This document shows, one piece after another, positions 1-8,435 of a DNA stretch of 64,000 nucleotides. A model generated the notes under the pieces. It made no database searches and had not been told where the DNA came from. It saw only the letters and a list, made by a program, of their open reading frames with translations. The position numbers were made by a program, and so were the translations under genes. How positions within the stretch are numbered: position 1 is the first letter of the stretch; the number at the start of each line of letters is the position of its first letter. This stretch comes from Paucimonas lemoignei (lineage in GTDB: Bacteria; Pseudomonadota; Gammaproteobacteria; Pseudomonadales; Pseudomonadaceae), in the NCBI GenBank assembly GCA_900475325.1, contig LS483371.1, forward strand, positions 3,658,001-3,722,000, given 5' to 3'.

Positions 1-1058
1 ATCTGCGTGACACTGCACGCCGAATGAGTGCTAAACGTCTGCAAGCGCTGAATTTCAGCCTGATATTTGCCCGCAATCATCCAGCCAATCCGCACACCAG
101 GCGACAGAGTTTTGGAAAAACTTGAGCAATAGATAACCCGCCCCAAACGATCAAATGCCTTGAGCGCCTTGGTGCGTCCCTGCTCGAACATCAGCTCACC
201 ATAGATATCGTCTTCGACAATCTGAATATCGAAGTCCGAAGCCATGCGCAGGAGGTGCTTCTGTCGGTCTTCAGGGATGGTGCCGCCCAAGGGATTGCTG
301 AGCCGCGAGGTGAGCACCAACGCCTTGATCGACCACTGATTGGCGGCCAGTTGCAGGGCTTCCAGGCTAATGCCCGTGGCTGGATCACTGGGAATCTCGA
401 TAACCTTGAGCCCCAGCAAATCAGCCAATTGCAGCAAGCCGTAGTATGCCGGAGACTCAGCGGCAATCAGGTCGCCCGGGCGCGTCAGCACCCGAAGCGA
501 CATCTGCAACGCATCGACGCACCCATGGGTAATGACAATTTCCGAAGGATCGACCACAACACCCGCGTCGCGCATGCGGATGGCCACCTGACGACGCAGG
601 GGCTCAAAGCCAGGGCTGAACATGTAGCTGAAAGCGCGCGGGCTGTGAAAGCGCGTGACCTTGGCGATCTGCTGGTGCAGCGCCCGCACCGGGAGGTAAT
701 CCACGTGGGGTACGGCAGCGCCCAGGGGAAAAACGCCATCACGACGAGACTCAACCAAAACCTGCTGGATGATGCTACTGCGCGTGACCAGGCTAGGCCG
801 TTCGACTCGCGCGATATCCGGCGTCGAGGCAGTCAGTGCGGGGGTCTGATGCACGTAATAGCCAGACTGGGGCCGGGCACGAATCAGGCCCTGGTCTTCG
901 AGGTTGGCGTAAGCCTGCAATACCGTCGCATGACTGACGTTGAGCTGCGAGCTCATTTTGCGCACCGAAGGCACACGCTCACCGGGCTGATAAACACCAC
1001 GACGAATATCTTCAGCCAGTTGCTGAGCGATTTTTTGATAGAGAAGAAGATTGGTCAT
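1..1058 (-). CDS. MocR-type transcriptional regulator (GntR HTH + aminotransferase domain), partial
   Basis: About 352 codons are present; the 3' end runs off the left edge, and the family is usually about 470 residues. The start ATG (1056-1058, complement) opens a winged helix typical of GntR proteins: an ARPQSGYYV-like wing follows a helix containing QLNVSHATVLQAY (roughly residues 5-75). After a linker comes a fold-type I aminotransferase domain, with SNPLGG and the PLP-lysine segment SSFSKTLSPGVRIGW. MocR proteins bind DNA through the HTH and sense an amino acid or PLP-linked ligand with the aminotransferase domain. The target is unknown, and the genes at 1262-3293 point the same way but lie upstream of it. 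Family call is sure, function is not. Confidence 0.9.
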   Translation of the reverse strand, partial: MTNLLLYQKIAQQLAEDIRRGVYQPGERVPSVRKMSSQLNVSHATVLQAYANLEDQGLIRARPQSGYYVHQTPALTASTPDIARVERPSLVTRSSIIQQVLVESRRDGVFPLGAAVPHVDYLPVRALHQQIAKVTRFHSPRAFSYMFSPGFEPLRRQVAIRMRDAGVVVDPSEIVITHGCVDALQMSLRVLTRPGDLIAAESPAYYGLLQLADLLGLKVIEIPSDPATGISLEALQLAANQWSIKALVLTSRLSNPLGGTIPEDRQKHLLRMASDFDIQIVEDDIYGELMFEQGRTKALKAFDRLGRVIYCSSFSKTLSPGVRIGWMIAGKYQAEIQRLQTFSTHSACSVTQ

Positions 1059-1214
1059 CGCAGCGCCTCGATATGACCGGCGACCTGTTTTTATGGATTC
1101 GTCACCAGAACAGTTACGAAGTGTACTGGGACAGTTTCCCCACTCGCCAGCAGAAAGTGCATGTGAATTATTTTTCTATCAGGCGAAAATGCCAAGCACT
1201 GTGGCATTTCTGCC

Positions 1215-1245
1215 AAAAAAAGGGGCATCGGAAAAACCGGTGCCC
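1215..1245 (-). terminator. Rho-independent terminator of the OmpA-lipoprotein operon
   Basis: On the minus strand a GC-rich hairpin (arms GGGCACCGG and CCGATGCCC, loop of five T) is followed by seven T. It lies about 17 bases after the stop codon of the gene at 1262. Confidence 0.8.
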
Positions 1246-1261
1246 ACTTTTTTCAATTTTT

Positions 1262-2077
1262 TTAACGATCTGGACCTAAACGCCCTTCTGCGTCGGAGAA
1301 AACGATCTCCACACGGCGGTTCTGGGCACGACCACGCTCGGCCGCGTTGGCGCTGACCGGAAACTGGTCGCCGTAGCCCTGAACCTGAATGCGTTTATCG
1401 TCGATGCCAAGGTCAGTCAGCACGTCCGCCACCGACTGGGCGCGGTCCTTGGACAGCTGCAGGTTTTCCTGCTTGTCACCGACGTTGTCGGTATAGCCCT
1501 CAATGCGCACTACACGCTTGGGGTTGAGCTGCAAGAACTGCACTACTTTCAGGACGGTTCGATTGGCCGAACTTTTGAGCTCCGTGTGCCCGGTATCGAA
1601 CAGCACGTCGCCCAGGGTCATGACCAGGCCCCGCTCGGTCTGGGTAGTGGCGAGGCTGACAATCTGGTCCTCCAGCCATTTGCCATGCTCCTGCGCGCTA
1701 GCCAGCTTGGACTCACGCAGCGCCAGCTGCAGACGCTGGCGGTCCATTTCCATTTTTGCCAGACGCTCGGTATTGAGCAGCAGATTACTGTGTTCCCGAG
1801 CAATCTCACTGTAGCGGCGGCTCAGGTAAGCGTAATGGGTGACATCGTTGCCGGTGCCCAGATAACTCGACAGACGCTCGGCCTTGCCCAGCAACTCACC
1901 CGCGCGGATCACATCCTTGGGCGCGCTGCGCAGCACATCGGTGTCTTCTTTGACTTTCTGAAAGTCGGCACTGGCCTGCTGTAAAGCCTGATCGTTGCTC
2001 TGCTGGCCTGCACAGCCATACAGACCTGCCGAACCCAGCAGCAGGCAAACGCTCAACGCACGAGGGAAGCGATTCAT
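1262..2077 (-). CDS. OmpA-family lipoprotein, peptidoglycan-binding
   Basis: A 271-residue outer-membrane lipoprotein. The signal peptide ends in a lipobox (LYGC, Cys about 22). Residues about 25-150 are charged and heptad-like, probably a helical stalk. The C-terminal OmpA domain (about 153-265) has the peptidoglycan-binding motif NLQLSKDRAQSVADVL and an upstream GYTDN containing the usual aspartate. Such proteins tether the outer membrane to the cell wall. The start overlaps the stop of the preceding DUF4398-like gene by four bases (ATGA), so the two are translationally coupled. It is the last gene of a three-gene operon that starts at 3293. Confidence 0.9.
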   Translation of the reverse strand: MNRFPRALSVCLLLGSAGLYGCAGQQSNDQALQQASADFQKVKEDTDVLRSAPKDVIRAGELLGKAERLSSYLGTGNDVTHYAYLSRRYSEIAREHSNLLLNTERLAKMEMDRQRLQLALRESKLASAQEHGKWLEDQIVSLATTQTERGLVMTLGDVLFDTGHTELKSSANRTVLKVVQFLQLNPKRVVRIEGYTDNVGDKQENLQLSKDRAQSVADVLTDLGIDDKRIQVQGYGDQFPVSANAAERGRAQNRRVEIVFSDAEGRLGPDR

Positions 2078-2448
2078 TGGGCTTCTCCCAGTTGCTTGCG
2101 CAGACGGTTGAGGCGCGTATTGAGCTGGGTGATCTGCTCTTCGCTTTTGGCCGTCAGTACCTGAGCTTCTGCCAGGCGGGCATCCAATTCGGCCTGCTCT
2201 GCGTTCATCCGGGCAGACTTGAACGACTCGCTGGTCATGTCGGAGCGAGCCTGAGCGAATTTGGCCTGCGCGGCCTGCAGCTCGGCCTGGTCCTCGCCAG
2301 CACCCACCGCCTTGGCTTGCTCAAGCGCTTTTTCGGTCAGTTTCATTTGCTCGACGGGAGCAGGATCGTTGGCACAACCGGCTAATGTGGCAAGAACCAC
2401 GGCGGCAAATAAACAGCGGTTATTTAAAAAAGAACTCACAAAAAACAT
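2074..2448 (-). CDS. Small DUF4398-type lipoprotein
   Basis: 124 residues. The start chosen is the ATG at 2446-2448, because it gives a proper signal peptide with lipobox LAGC at about residue 25; the longer frame would extend into the upstream gene. The mature part is nearly all alpha-helical, rich in Ala, Glu, Gln and Lys (repeats such as AELQAAQAKFAQARSDM), as in DUF4398 lipoproteins. These often sit next to OmpA-like lipoproteins, probably as a periplasmic coiled-coil partner. It overlaps the next gene by four bases and follows the binding-protein gene after 2 bases. Exact function unknown. Confidence 0.85.
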   Translation of the reverse strand: MFFVSSFLNNRCLFAAVVLATLAGCANDPAPVEQMKLTEKALEQAKAVGAGEDQAELQAAQAKFAQARSDMTSESFKSARMNAEQAELDARLAEAQVLTAKSEEQITQLNTRLNRLRKQLGEAQ

Positions 2449-2450
2449 TC

Positions 2451-3293
2451 CTACTTGTTTGGGCCGCTGGCATTGGCTGGCTGCAGCAATTGCGCCTTCC
2501 AGATATCCAGATTGCGTTTGACTGCATCGTCCGACAGGCCGGAGGCGGCCGATTCTGTCATCTTTTTCGCCAGCTGTCCGCGTAACCAAGGGTCGTTACA
2601 GGCTGAGTTGAAAGAAAGCGCCAGATACAACCCCGGCCTGTCCACCGGCTCTGGCCGCGCGATCAAATCCTTGGAAAAGCCCAAGGTCTGGACCATCGCC
2701 GTGCCCGGATAGCGACTGGCGAGCACATAATCCACCTGACCGAGCATGAGCTTCTGAAACGTTTCGGTCAGGTTTGGCAGACGTTGCACGGCCAACCGTG
2801 CCTTGGCGACCGATTCAAATTCCGGCGTCAGTCGAATTCTTTCGGATGCTGCTCCGGCGTGGCCTTCGAGCTCTGTCGCGCTTGAAAGCGGCAACGGCTG
2901 ATCATGGCGGGTCCAGACCATGATTTCATTCTGGATCAGCGGTGGATGAATGTAGTCCAGCGCCTCAAGCTGAGCCTGATTCATGGACGCATCAATCAGC
3001 ATGTCCATGCGCCCACTGCGCACTTCTTCCAGCGCCTGGCTGCGCTTGCCAGCGTAAAGCACTTCGACTTTGATACCCGAGTCAGTCGCAACCTGCTTGA
3101 TCAGGTCGGCACTGGCGCCAATCAGGTGCCTGGGGTCTTGCGGGTCACGCCACAGATACGGCGGCGCATCGGGGCTGCCCGTAACGATCAGACGCTCGCA
3201 CTTGGCTGCCGCGAAAGCCAGGTCTGGCGCAAGAAAAGGCCCGACCGCAAGCCCGAAAACCAGCGCTGGAAACAGCCGCTTTGGCTGAAACAT
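2451..3293 (-). CDS. Periplasmic substrate-binding protein (SBP family 3-like)
   Basis: 280 residues. The ATG at 3291-3293 is preceded by GGAGG at a good distance and starts a signal peptide ending near AFA-A (about residue 27). The mature protein has the two-lobed binding-protein pattern: VTGSPDAPPYLW at the N terminus, GASADLIKQVA, and SGRMDMLIDASMNQ. No permease or ATPase gene is nearby. It instead heads an operon with two envelope lipoproteins, spaced by 2 bases and then overlapping by 4. This suggests a sensing or envelope role rather than classical ABC import. The ligand cannot be read from the sequence. Confidence 0.8.
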   Translation of the reverse strand: MFQPKRLFPALVFGLAVGPFLAPDLAFAAAKCERLIVTGSPDAPPYLWRDPQDPRHLIGASADLIKQVATDSGIKVEVLYAGKRSQALEEVRSGRMDMLIDASMNQAQLEALDYIHPPLIQNEIMVWTRHDQPLPLSSATELEGHAGAASERIRLTPEFESVAKARLAVQRLPNLTETFQKLMLGQVDYVLASRYPGTAMVQTLGFSKDLIARPEPVDRPGLYLALSFNSACNDPWLRGQLAKKMTESAASGLSDDAVKRNLDIWKAQLLQPANASGPNK

Positions 3294-3321
3294 GGTGTGC
3301 CCTCCGTTTTTTAAAACGGCC

Positions 3322-3394
3322 AATAAAAAACCCGTTCGACCTGACCGACGGAACATGCAGCAAGCTGCACTATCACGCCGACCCATCGAACGGG
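3322..3394 (-). terminator. Terminator after etfA
   Basis: Reading the minus strand, arms AACCCGTTCGA and TCGAACGGGTT (3331-3339 with 3386-3394) enclose a 46-base loop that itself holds the palindrome TGCAGC/GCTGCA, followed by a T-rich run. It ends the etfBA transcript just before the next minus-strand operon. Confidence 0.7.
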
Positions 3395-3419
3395 TTTGTT
3401 TATAAGTGAAGAATCCGGT

Positions 3420-4349
3420 TTAAACCAGCTTCTCCAGCTCAGGTATTGCTTCAAACAGATCAGCCACCAGGCCGTAGTCGGCCACCTGGAAGATGGGTGC
3501 TTCTTCGTCCTTGTTGATCGCAACGATCACTTTGGAGTCTTTCATGCCGGCCAGATGCTGAATCGCACCGGAAATACCTACGGCGATGTACAGCTGTGGC
3601 GCGACGATCTTGCCGGTCTGGCCAACCTGCATGTCGTTGGGAACAAAGCCTGCGTCCACGGCTGCGCGGGAAGCGCCGACTGCTGCGCCCAGCTTGTCAG
3701 CCAGGGCGTACAGGTGCTTGAAGTTGTCGCCATTCTGCATGCCACGGCCGCCGGACACGACGATCTTGGCAGCCGTCAGTTCAGGCCGATCGGACTTGGC
3801 AAGCTCTTCGCCAACGAAGCTCGATTTACCTGCATCGTGAGCTGCCGAAACAGCCTCGATGGCAGCCGAACCACCTTCAGCGGCAACCGGATCAAAACCA
3901 GTGGCACGCACGGTGATGACTTTGACCGACGCCGACGATTGCACGGTGGCAATAGCATTACCGGCGTAGATAGGACGCTTGAAGGTGTCAGCCGATTCAA
4001 CCGAGATGATCTCGGAGATCTGGTCAACGTCCAGCTGCGCCGCAACGCGAGGCAGGATGTTTTTACCGTTGGAGGTGGCAGCGGCCAGGATGTGGCTGTA
4101 GCCCGAAGCCAGCTCGACCACCAGTGGCGCGATGTTTTCCGGCAACTGGTGGGCGTAGGCGGCATTGTCAGCAGCCAGAACCTTGCTCACACCGGCGATT
4201 TTCGCGGCGGCTTCAGCCACGGCGCCAGCGCCTTGACCGGCAACCAGCACGTGAATGTCACCGCCGATTTTTGCAGCGGCCGCTACGGTGTTCAAAGTGG
4301 CCGGAGACAGTGTCGCGTTGTCGTGTTCAGCGATTACCAGGATAGTCAT
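3420..4349 (-). CDS. etfA: Electron transfer flavoprotein, alpha subunit
   Basis: 309 residues, the normal size. ETF accepts electrons from acyl-CoA and other flavin dehydrogenases in the cytoplasm and passes them to ETF:ubiquinone oxidoreductase. The N-terminal half is the Rossmann-like domain ([14 protein letters not shown] at the start). The C-terminal half binds FAD and carries the family signature around [10 protein letters not shown] and [15 protein letters not shown], preceded by SGGRGM. The gene abuts etfB with no gap, so the pair is one transcript and gives equal amounts of the two subunits. Confidence 0.97.
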   Translation of the reverse strand: MTILVIAEHDNATLSPATLNTVAAAAKIGGDIHVLVAGQGAGAVAEAAAKIAGVSKVLAADNAAYAHQLPENIAPLVVELASGYSHILAAATSNGKNILPRVAAQLDVDQISEIISVESADTFKRPIYAGNAIATVQSSASVKVITVRATGFDPVAAEGGSAAIEAVSAAHDAGKSSFVGEELAKSDRPELTAAKIVVSGGRGMQNGDNFKHLYALADKLGAAVGASRAAVDAGFVPNDMQVGQTGKIVAPQLYIAVGISGAIQHLAGMKDSKVIVAINKDEEAPIFQVADYGLVADLFEAIPELEKLV

Positions 4350-5099
4350 TTAGATTACCTTCGCCTCGTTCTTCAGTTTCTCGACCAGTTCAGCCACCGA
4401 CTTGACCTTGATGCCCGCGCTGCGTGCAGCCGGTGCTTCGACCTTGAGGGTCTTGGTCGTGGAAGCAGTGGACACACCCAAAGCGTCAGGCGTCAGTACT
4501 TCAAGCGGCTTCTTCTTGGCCTTCATGATGTTGGGCAGCGACGCATAGCGTGGCTCGTTCAGACGCAGGTCGGTGGTGACGATGGCGGGCAGTTTGAGGG
4601 AGACCGTCTGGGCGCCGCCGTCGATTTCACGGGTGACGGCAACGCTGTCGCCGCTCACTTCGACTTTCGAGGCAAAGGTGCCCTGGCCGTAACCGCTCAG
4701 TGCCGCCAGCATCTGGCCAGTCTGATTGTTGTCGCTGTCAATCGCCTGCTTGCCGAGGATGACCAGCTGTGGCTGCTCCTTGGCCACTACTGCATTGAGC
4801 AGCTTGGCGACCGCAAGGGAATTGAGCTCATCAGCGGACTCAACGAGGATGGCGCGATCAGCCCCCAGCGCCAGCGCCGTGCGCAGTTGTTCCTGGGCGT
4901 TGGTCGGACCGATGGAAACGACGACGATCTCGGTAGCGACGCCTTTTTCTTTCAGGCGTACAGCTTCTTCCACAGCGATTTCGCAGAAGGGATTCATCGA
5001 CATTTTGACGTTAGCGAGATCGACGCCGGAGTTGTCCGCTTTGACGCGAACCTTGACGTTGTAGTCGACCACTCGTTTGACAGCTACAAGAACCTTCAT
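4350..5099 (-). CDS. etfB: Electron transfer flavoprotein, beta subunit
   Basis: 249 residues from the ATG at 5097-5099, which has a GAGGA ribosome site; the longer in-frame extension is GC-rich leader and not part of the protein. The sequence opens with [16 protein letters not shown] and has the conserved [19 protein letters not shown] and [18 protein letters not shown] segments of EtfB, which contacts AMP and docks dehydrogenases. First gene of the etfBA unit; the 522-base upstream region holds the divergent ETF-QO promoter and a PsrA-like operator. Confidence 0.97.
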   Translation of the reverse strand: MKVLVAVKRVVDYNVKVRVKADNSGVDLANVKMSMNPFCEIAVEEAVRLKEKGVATEIVVVSIGPTNAQEQLRTALALGADRAILVESADELNSLAVAKLLNAVVAKEQPQLVILGKQAIDSDNNQTGQMLAALSGYGQGTFASKVEVSGDSVAVTREIDGGAQTVSLKLPAIVTTDLRLNEPRYASLPNIMKAKKKPLEVLTPDALGVSTASTTKTLKVEAPAARSAGIKVKSVAELVEKLKNEAKVI

Positions 5100-5478
5100 G
5101 GATTCCTCGTTTCTCTCCGGTGAAAAGAAGTCGCCGGGCAGGCCAGGCGATGGATAAAGCGGTGCAGCAAAAATCTTCAAGGCCAGCATTCGTACTGAAC
5201 GAACAGTGGCTTCAATAAACAAAGCCGCCAAAACAGGGATAAACGCCAGTTGCCGTACATCTGGCGCACACGGGTGTGTAAACTTCGCCCCGCGCAATCT
5301 GCAACCTGATCTGTCTGTAGCGCGCTCGTGACGCATCAGAAATGAGGGCCAGGCAAAGCCTGGCCTGCGACGAGTGCAAAACCGCCCGTATCTTGACCGC
5401 AACGACTGGGTCGGTCAATACGACAAAAACGCCAGTCATGAGCCGCGCCACTATGTTTTATCTGGCCTGCGGCCATTT

Positions 5479-5492
5479 CAAACGAACGTTTG
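5479..5492. promoter_or_regulatory. PsrA-like operator palindrome
   Basis: The 14 bases read CAAACGAACGTTTG: CAAAC and GTTTG arms with a four-base spacer. This fits the (G/C)AAAC-N2-4-GTTT(G/C) motif of PsrA, the TetR-type fatty-acid-responsive repressor of pseudomonads. It lies immediately upstream of the -35 element of the ETF-QO promoter and in the shared region with etfBA. Confidence 0.75.
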
Positions 5493-5494
5493 TA

Positions 5495-5523
5495 TTGGAC
5501 CTGCCAAGTGGTGTAGATATAAT
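5495..5523 (+). promoter_or_regulatory. Sigma-70 promoter of the ETF-QO gene
   Basis: -35 TTGGAC (5495-5500), 17-base spacer, consensus -10 TATAAT (5518-5523), followed by a GC-rich discriminator (GCGCCCC). The PsrA-like palindrome ends two bases before the -35. The rest of the 5100-5621 region holds no gene; the leader to the start codon is about 90 bases. Confidence 0.75.
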
Positions 5524-5621
5524 GCGCCCCATTTGAACGCGCGCAGGTAATGAATGCCCCGCACGTCGGTTTGTACGCGACATATAAAAAAATACTGTGA
5601 GCCTTGAGTAGGAGATAGCCT

Positions 5622-7277
5622 GTGGAACGCGAATTTATGGAATTCGACGTGGTCATCGTCGGTGCCGGCCCCGCCGGGCTTTCTGCCGCGTGCCGCCTTA
5701 AACAAAAGGCTGCTGAAGCCGGTCAGGAAATCAGCGTCTGCGTGGTGGAGAAAGGCTCCGAAGTGGGTGCACACATCCTGTCAGGCGCCGTGTTCGAGCC
5801 GCGCGCACTGAACGAATTGTTCCCGGACTGGAAAGAACTCGGCGCACCGCTGAATACCCCGGTCAAACGCGACGACATTTATGTACTGCGCAGCGCCGAG
5901 AAATCGGTAAAAGTGCCGAACCTGTTTGTGCCCAAGACCATGCACAACGACGGCAACTATATTATTTCCCTGGGTAACCTGTGCCGCTGGCTCGCCCAGC
6001 AGGCCGAGAACCTGGGTGTGGAAATCTACCCAGGCTTCGCCGCCCAGGAAGCGCTGATCGACGAGAACGGCGTAGTGCGCGGCATTGTTACGGGTGACCT
6101 GGGCGTTGATCGCGAAGGCCAGCCAAAAGACGGCCTGTACACCCCGGGCATGGAATTGCGCGGCAAATACACGCTGTTCGCCGAAGGCTGCCGTGGCCAT
6201 ATCGGCAAACAACTGATCAAGCGCTTCAAACTGGACACCGAAGCCGACGCCCAGCACTACGGCATCGGCCTGAAGGAAATCTGGGAAGTCGACCCCGCCA
6301 AGCACGAGCAAGGCCTGGTGGTGCATACCGCTGGCTGGCCGCTGGACGATGACAACATGGGCGGCTCCTTCCTTTATCACCTGGAAAACAACCAGGTGGT
6401 GGTCGGCCTGATCATCGACCTGTCCTACAGCAACCCGTATCTGTCGCCCTTCGACGAATTCCAGCGCTACAAACACCACCCGGTGGTTGCGCAGTACCTG
6501 GAAGGCGGCAAGCGCATCAGCTACGGCGCGCGGGCGATCTGCAAAGGCGGTCTGAATTCCCTGCCGAAGATGGTTTTCCCCGGCGGCGCGCTGATCGGTT
6601 GCGACCTCGGCACCCTGAACTTCGCCAAGATCAAGGGCAGCCACACCGCCATGAAATCCGGCATGCTGGCCGCTGACGCAGTGGCTCAAGCGCTGCTGGC
6701 AGGCAAGGAAGGCGGCGACGAGCTGCACACTTATGTCACTGCCTTCAAAGGCAGCTGGCTGCATGACGAGCTGTTCGCCAGCCGTAACTTTGGCCCGGCG
6801 CTGCACAAGTACGGCGCAATCATGGGTGGTGCGTTCAACTTCGTTGACCAGAACATCTTCGGCGGCAAACTGCCATTCACCCTGCACGACACGAAGCCAG
6901 ACTACGCCTGCCTCAAGCTGGCGGCGGATTCGACGAAAATCGATTACCCCAAGCCCGACGGCAAACTCAGCTTCGACAAACTCAGCTCGGTGTTCATCTC
7001 CGGTACCAACCATGAAGAAGAGCAGCCTTGCCACCTGAAGCTGACCGACCCGAGCATCCCGATTGGCACCAACCTGCCGCTATATGACGAACCGGCCCAG
7101 CGCTACTGCCCGGCAGGTGTGTACGAGGTGGTGACTCAAGAGGATGGCGAGAAGCGCTTCCAGATCAACGCCCAGAACTGCGTGCACTGCAAGACATGCG
7201 ACATCAAGGACCCGTCGCAGAACATCACGTGGGTGGCGCCGGAAGGCAGCGGCGGGCCGACGTATCCAAATATGTGA
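5622..7277 (+). CDS. Electron transfer flavoprotein-ubiquinone oxidoreductase
   Basis: 551 residues. Membrane-associated enzyme that moves electrons from reduced ETF into the quinone pool. The start is a GTG with AGGAG seven bases upstream; an in-frame ATG five codons later is the alternative. The FAD-binding VVIVGAGPAGLSAA is at about residues 9-22. The C terminus has the ferredoxin-like 4Fe-4S cluster: CPAGVYEV, then INAQNCVHCKTCDIKDP, ending in GGPTYPNM as is typical. Divergent from etfBA, its electron donor. A strong terminator follows. Confidence 0.97.
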   Translation: MEREFMEFDVVIVGAGPAGLSAACRLKQKAAEAGQEISVCVVEKGSEVGAHILSGAVFEPRALNELFPDWKELGAPLNTPVKRDDIYVLRSAEKSVKVPNLFVPKTMHNDGNYIISLGNLCRWLAQQAENLGVEIYPGFAAQEALIDENGVVRGIVTGDLGVDREGQPKDGLYTPGMELRGKYTLFAEGCRGHIGKQLIKRFKLDTEADAQHYGIGLKEIWEVDPAKHEQGLVVHTAGWPLDDDNMGGSFLYHLENNQVVVGLIIDLSYSNPYLSPFDEFQRYKHHPVVAQYLEGGKRISYGARAICKGGLNSLPKMVFPGGALIGCDLGTLNFAKIKGSHTAMKSGMLAADAVAQALLAGKEGGDELHTYVTAFKGSWLHDELFASRNFGPALHKYGAIMGGAFNFVDQNIFGGKLPFTLHDTKPDYACLKLAADSTKIDYPKPDGKLSFDKLSSVFISGTNHEEEQPCHLKLTDPSIPIGTNLPLYDEPAQRYCPAGVYEVVTQEDGEKRFQINAQNCVHCKTCDIKDPSQNITWVAPEGSGGPTYPNM

Positions 7278-7316
7278 TGGAGCAGCTGCAAGCCTTTAGC
7301 GGCAAGCTGTAAGAGA

Positions 7317-7340
7317 AAAGCCCCTGACGGGGCTTTTTTT
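7317..7340 (+). terminator. Terminator after ETF-QO
   Basis: Stem AAGCCCC/GGGGCTT with a TGAC loop and seven T, 40 bases after the stop codon. On the other strand an A-run precedes the stem, so it may also end the AraC gene transcript. Confidence 0.9.
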
Positions 7341-7351
7341 GTGTGCGTTGA

Positions 7352-8257
7352 TCAGGCCGGAATCCTAAGCTGCATGCCCTCCTCGCCCGGATTCCGGTCG
7401 AAATACCGTTTGTACTCGCGGCTGAACTGCGACGTGCTCTGGTAACCGACACAGTGAGCAGCCTGCGCCACCCCCATGCCTTCAGCGATCAACATCTGTT
7501 GCGCCTTGAGCAAGCGCAGGCGTTTCAGGTACTGGACCGGCGACAACAATGTGCTGCGCTTGAAATGCTCATGGAAAGTCGAAGCGCTCATGTTCGCCTG
7601 GCGCGCCAGGGTGTCCACGTTCAGCGGTTCCGCGAAATGACTGTGCAGGTAAGCCAGCGACGCGGCGATCCGGGAGAAATTACTCTGCTGGGCAACCAGC
7701 GCTCGCAAAACGCCAGCCTGTGGTCCGCGTAACGCCGCGTACAGCACCTCGCGCAACCGTGACGGCCCCATGACCTGGCAATCCAGCGGGTCATGCAGGC
7801 AACGCAGCAACCGTTCCACGGCTTCGCGCATGGGCGCGTCGAGCACTGCGGAGGTCATGGATTCCGGGGTTTGCGCTTCGACAACCTGATTGGGCATCGG
7901 CCCCATGGTCTGCACCAACTCCCCTAACATGACACGATCAATGGCCACCGATACGCCGAACAGAGGTGCCTCTGCCGTGGCGAAGGTCTCGCACATGAAC
8001 GGCACCGAAAGCGCCTGCACCAGATAATGCCCAGCGCCGTAATCCAGGGTCCGCGCCCCGAGGCTTGCCAGCTTGCCGCCCTGGGCAATGATCATCAGGC
8101 TCGGCTCGTAAATCTGCGGGCTGCTGGCCACGTAGGTCGAAAGCGAGACGACATTGACCTCAGGCAACCTGGTCGGCACAAAGCCAGGCCGAGTCGCCAG
8201 CGGCTTGATCAGCGCAACCAGCGTGGCATTGGCATCGGAATGATGAGGTAACGACAT
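7352..8257 (-). CDS. AraC-family transcriptional regulator
   Basis: 301 residues. The N-terminal part (about 20-170) matches the AraC N-terminal ligand domain with the IYEPSLMIIAQGGK motif. The C-terminal double helix-turn-helix (about 200-295) has DTLARQANMSASTFHEHFK and VGYQSTSQFSREYKRYF. It is transcribed away from the alcohol dehydrogenase gene at 8436, the usual layout for this regulator type and a quinone/aldehyde-reducing target. Direct repeats in the shared gap look like its binding sites. Ligand unknown. Confidence 0.93.
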   Translation of the reverse strand: MSLPHHSDANATLVALIKPLATRPGFVPTRLPEVNVVSLSTYVASSPQIYEPSLMIIAQGGKLASLGARTLDYGAGHYLVQALSVPFMCETFATAEAPLFGVSVAIDRVMLGELVQTMGPMPNQVVEAQTPESMTSAVLDAPMREAVERLLRCLHDPLDCQVMGPSRLREVLYAALRGPQAGVLRALVAQQSNFSRIAASLAYLHSHFAEPLNVDTLARQANMSASTFHEHFKRSTLLSPVQYLKRLRLLKAQQMLIAEGMGVAQAAHCVGYQSTSQFSREYKRYFDRNPGEEGMQLRIPA

Positions 8258-8268
8258 GAGGCACCAAA

Positions 8269-8364
8269 CGGAGGATTAGACACCGGCATCATCGCAGATA
8301 TGCCTGACGGAGCAATATCGGGCTTATGAAAGTCGGAGGATTAGGCATGACTCGCGGAGGAATG
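8269..8364 (+). promoter_or_regulatory. Direct repeats CGGAGGAtTAG, candidate AraC-type operator
   Basis: CGGAGGATTAG occurs at 8269 and 8334, and a third partial copy (CGGAGGAATG) starts at 8355. The last two are exactly 21 bases apart, that is two DNA turns, which is how AraC-family proteins place their half-sites. All are in the same orientation between the divergent regulator and dehydrogenase genes. Confidence 0.45.
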
Positions 8365-8435
8365 TTCATGGCCTTGAGCCAGTGAGTCCCGGAGAATAAG
8401 CGACCTCACTTTGTTATCACCTTGCGAGGTTCATC

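Noticed and set aside
3396..5123. 575-residue open frame on the plus strand opposite etfBA
   Set aside because: Mirror of two well-identified genes on the other strand; high GC keeps opposite frames open. Product is His/Arg/Gln-rich with no family features.
8336..8383. Tiny leader peptide after a GGAGGA site before the alcohol dehydrogenase
   Set aside because: Only six codons and poor spacing; the GGAGGA is better explained as one of the direct repeats.
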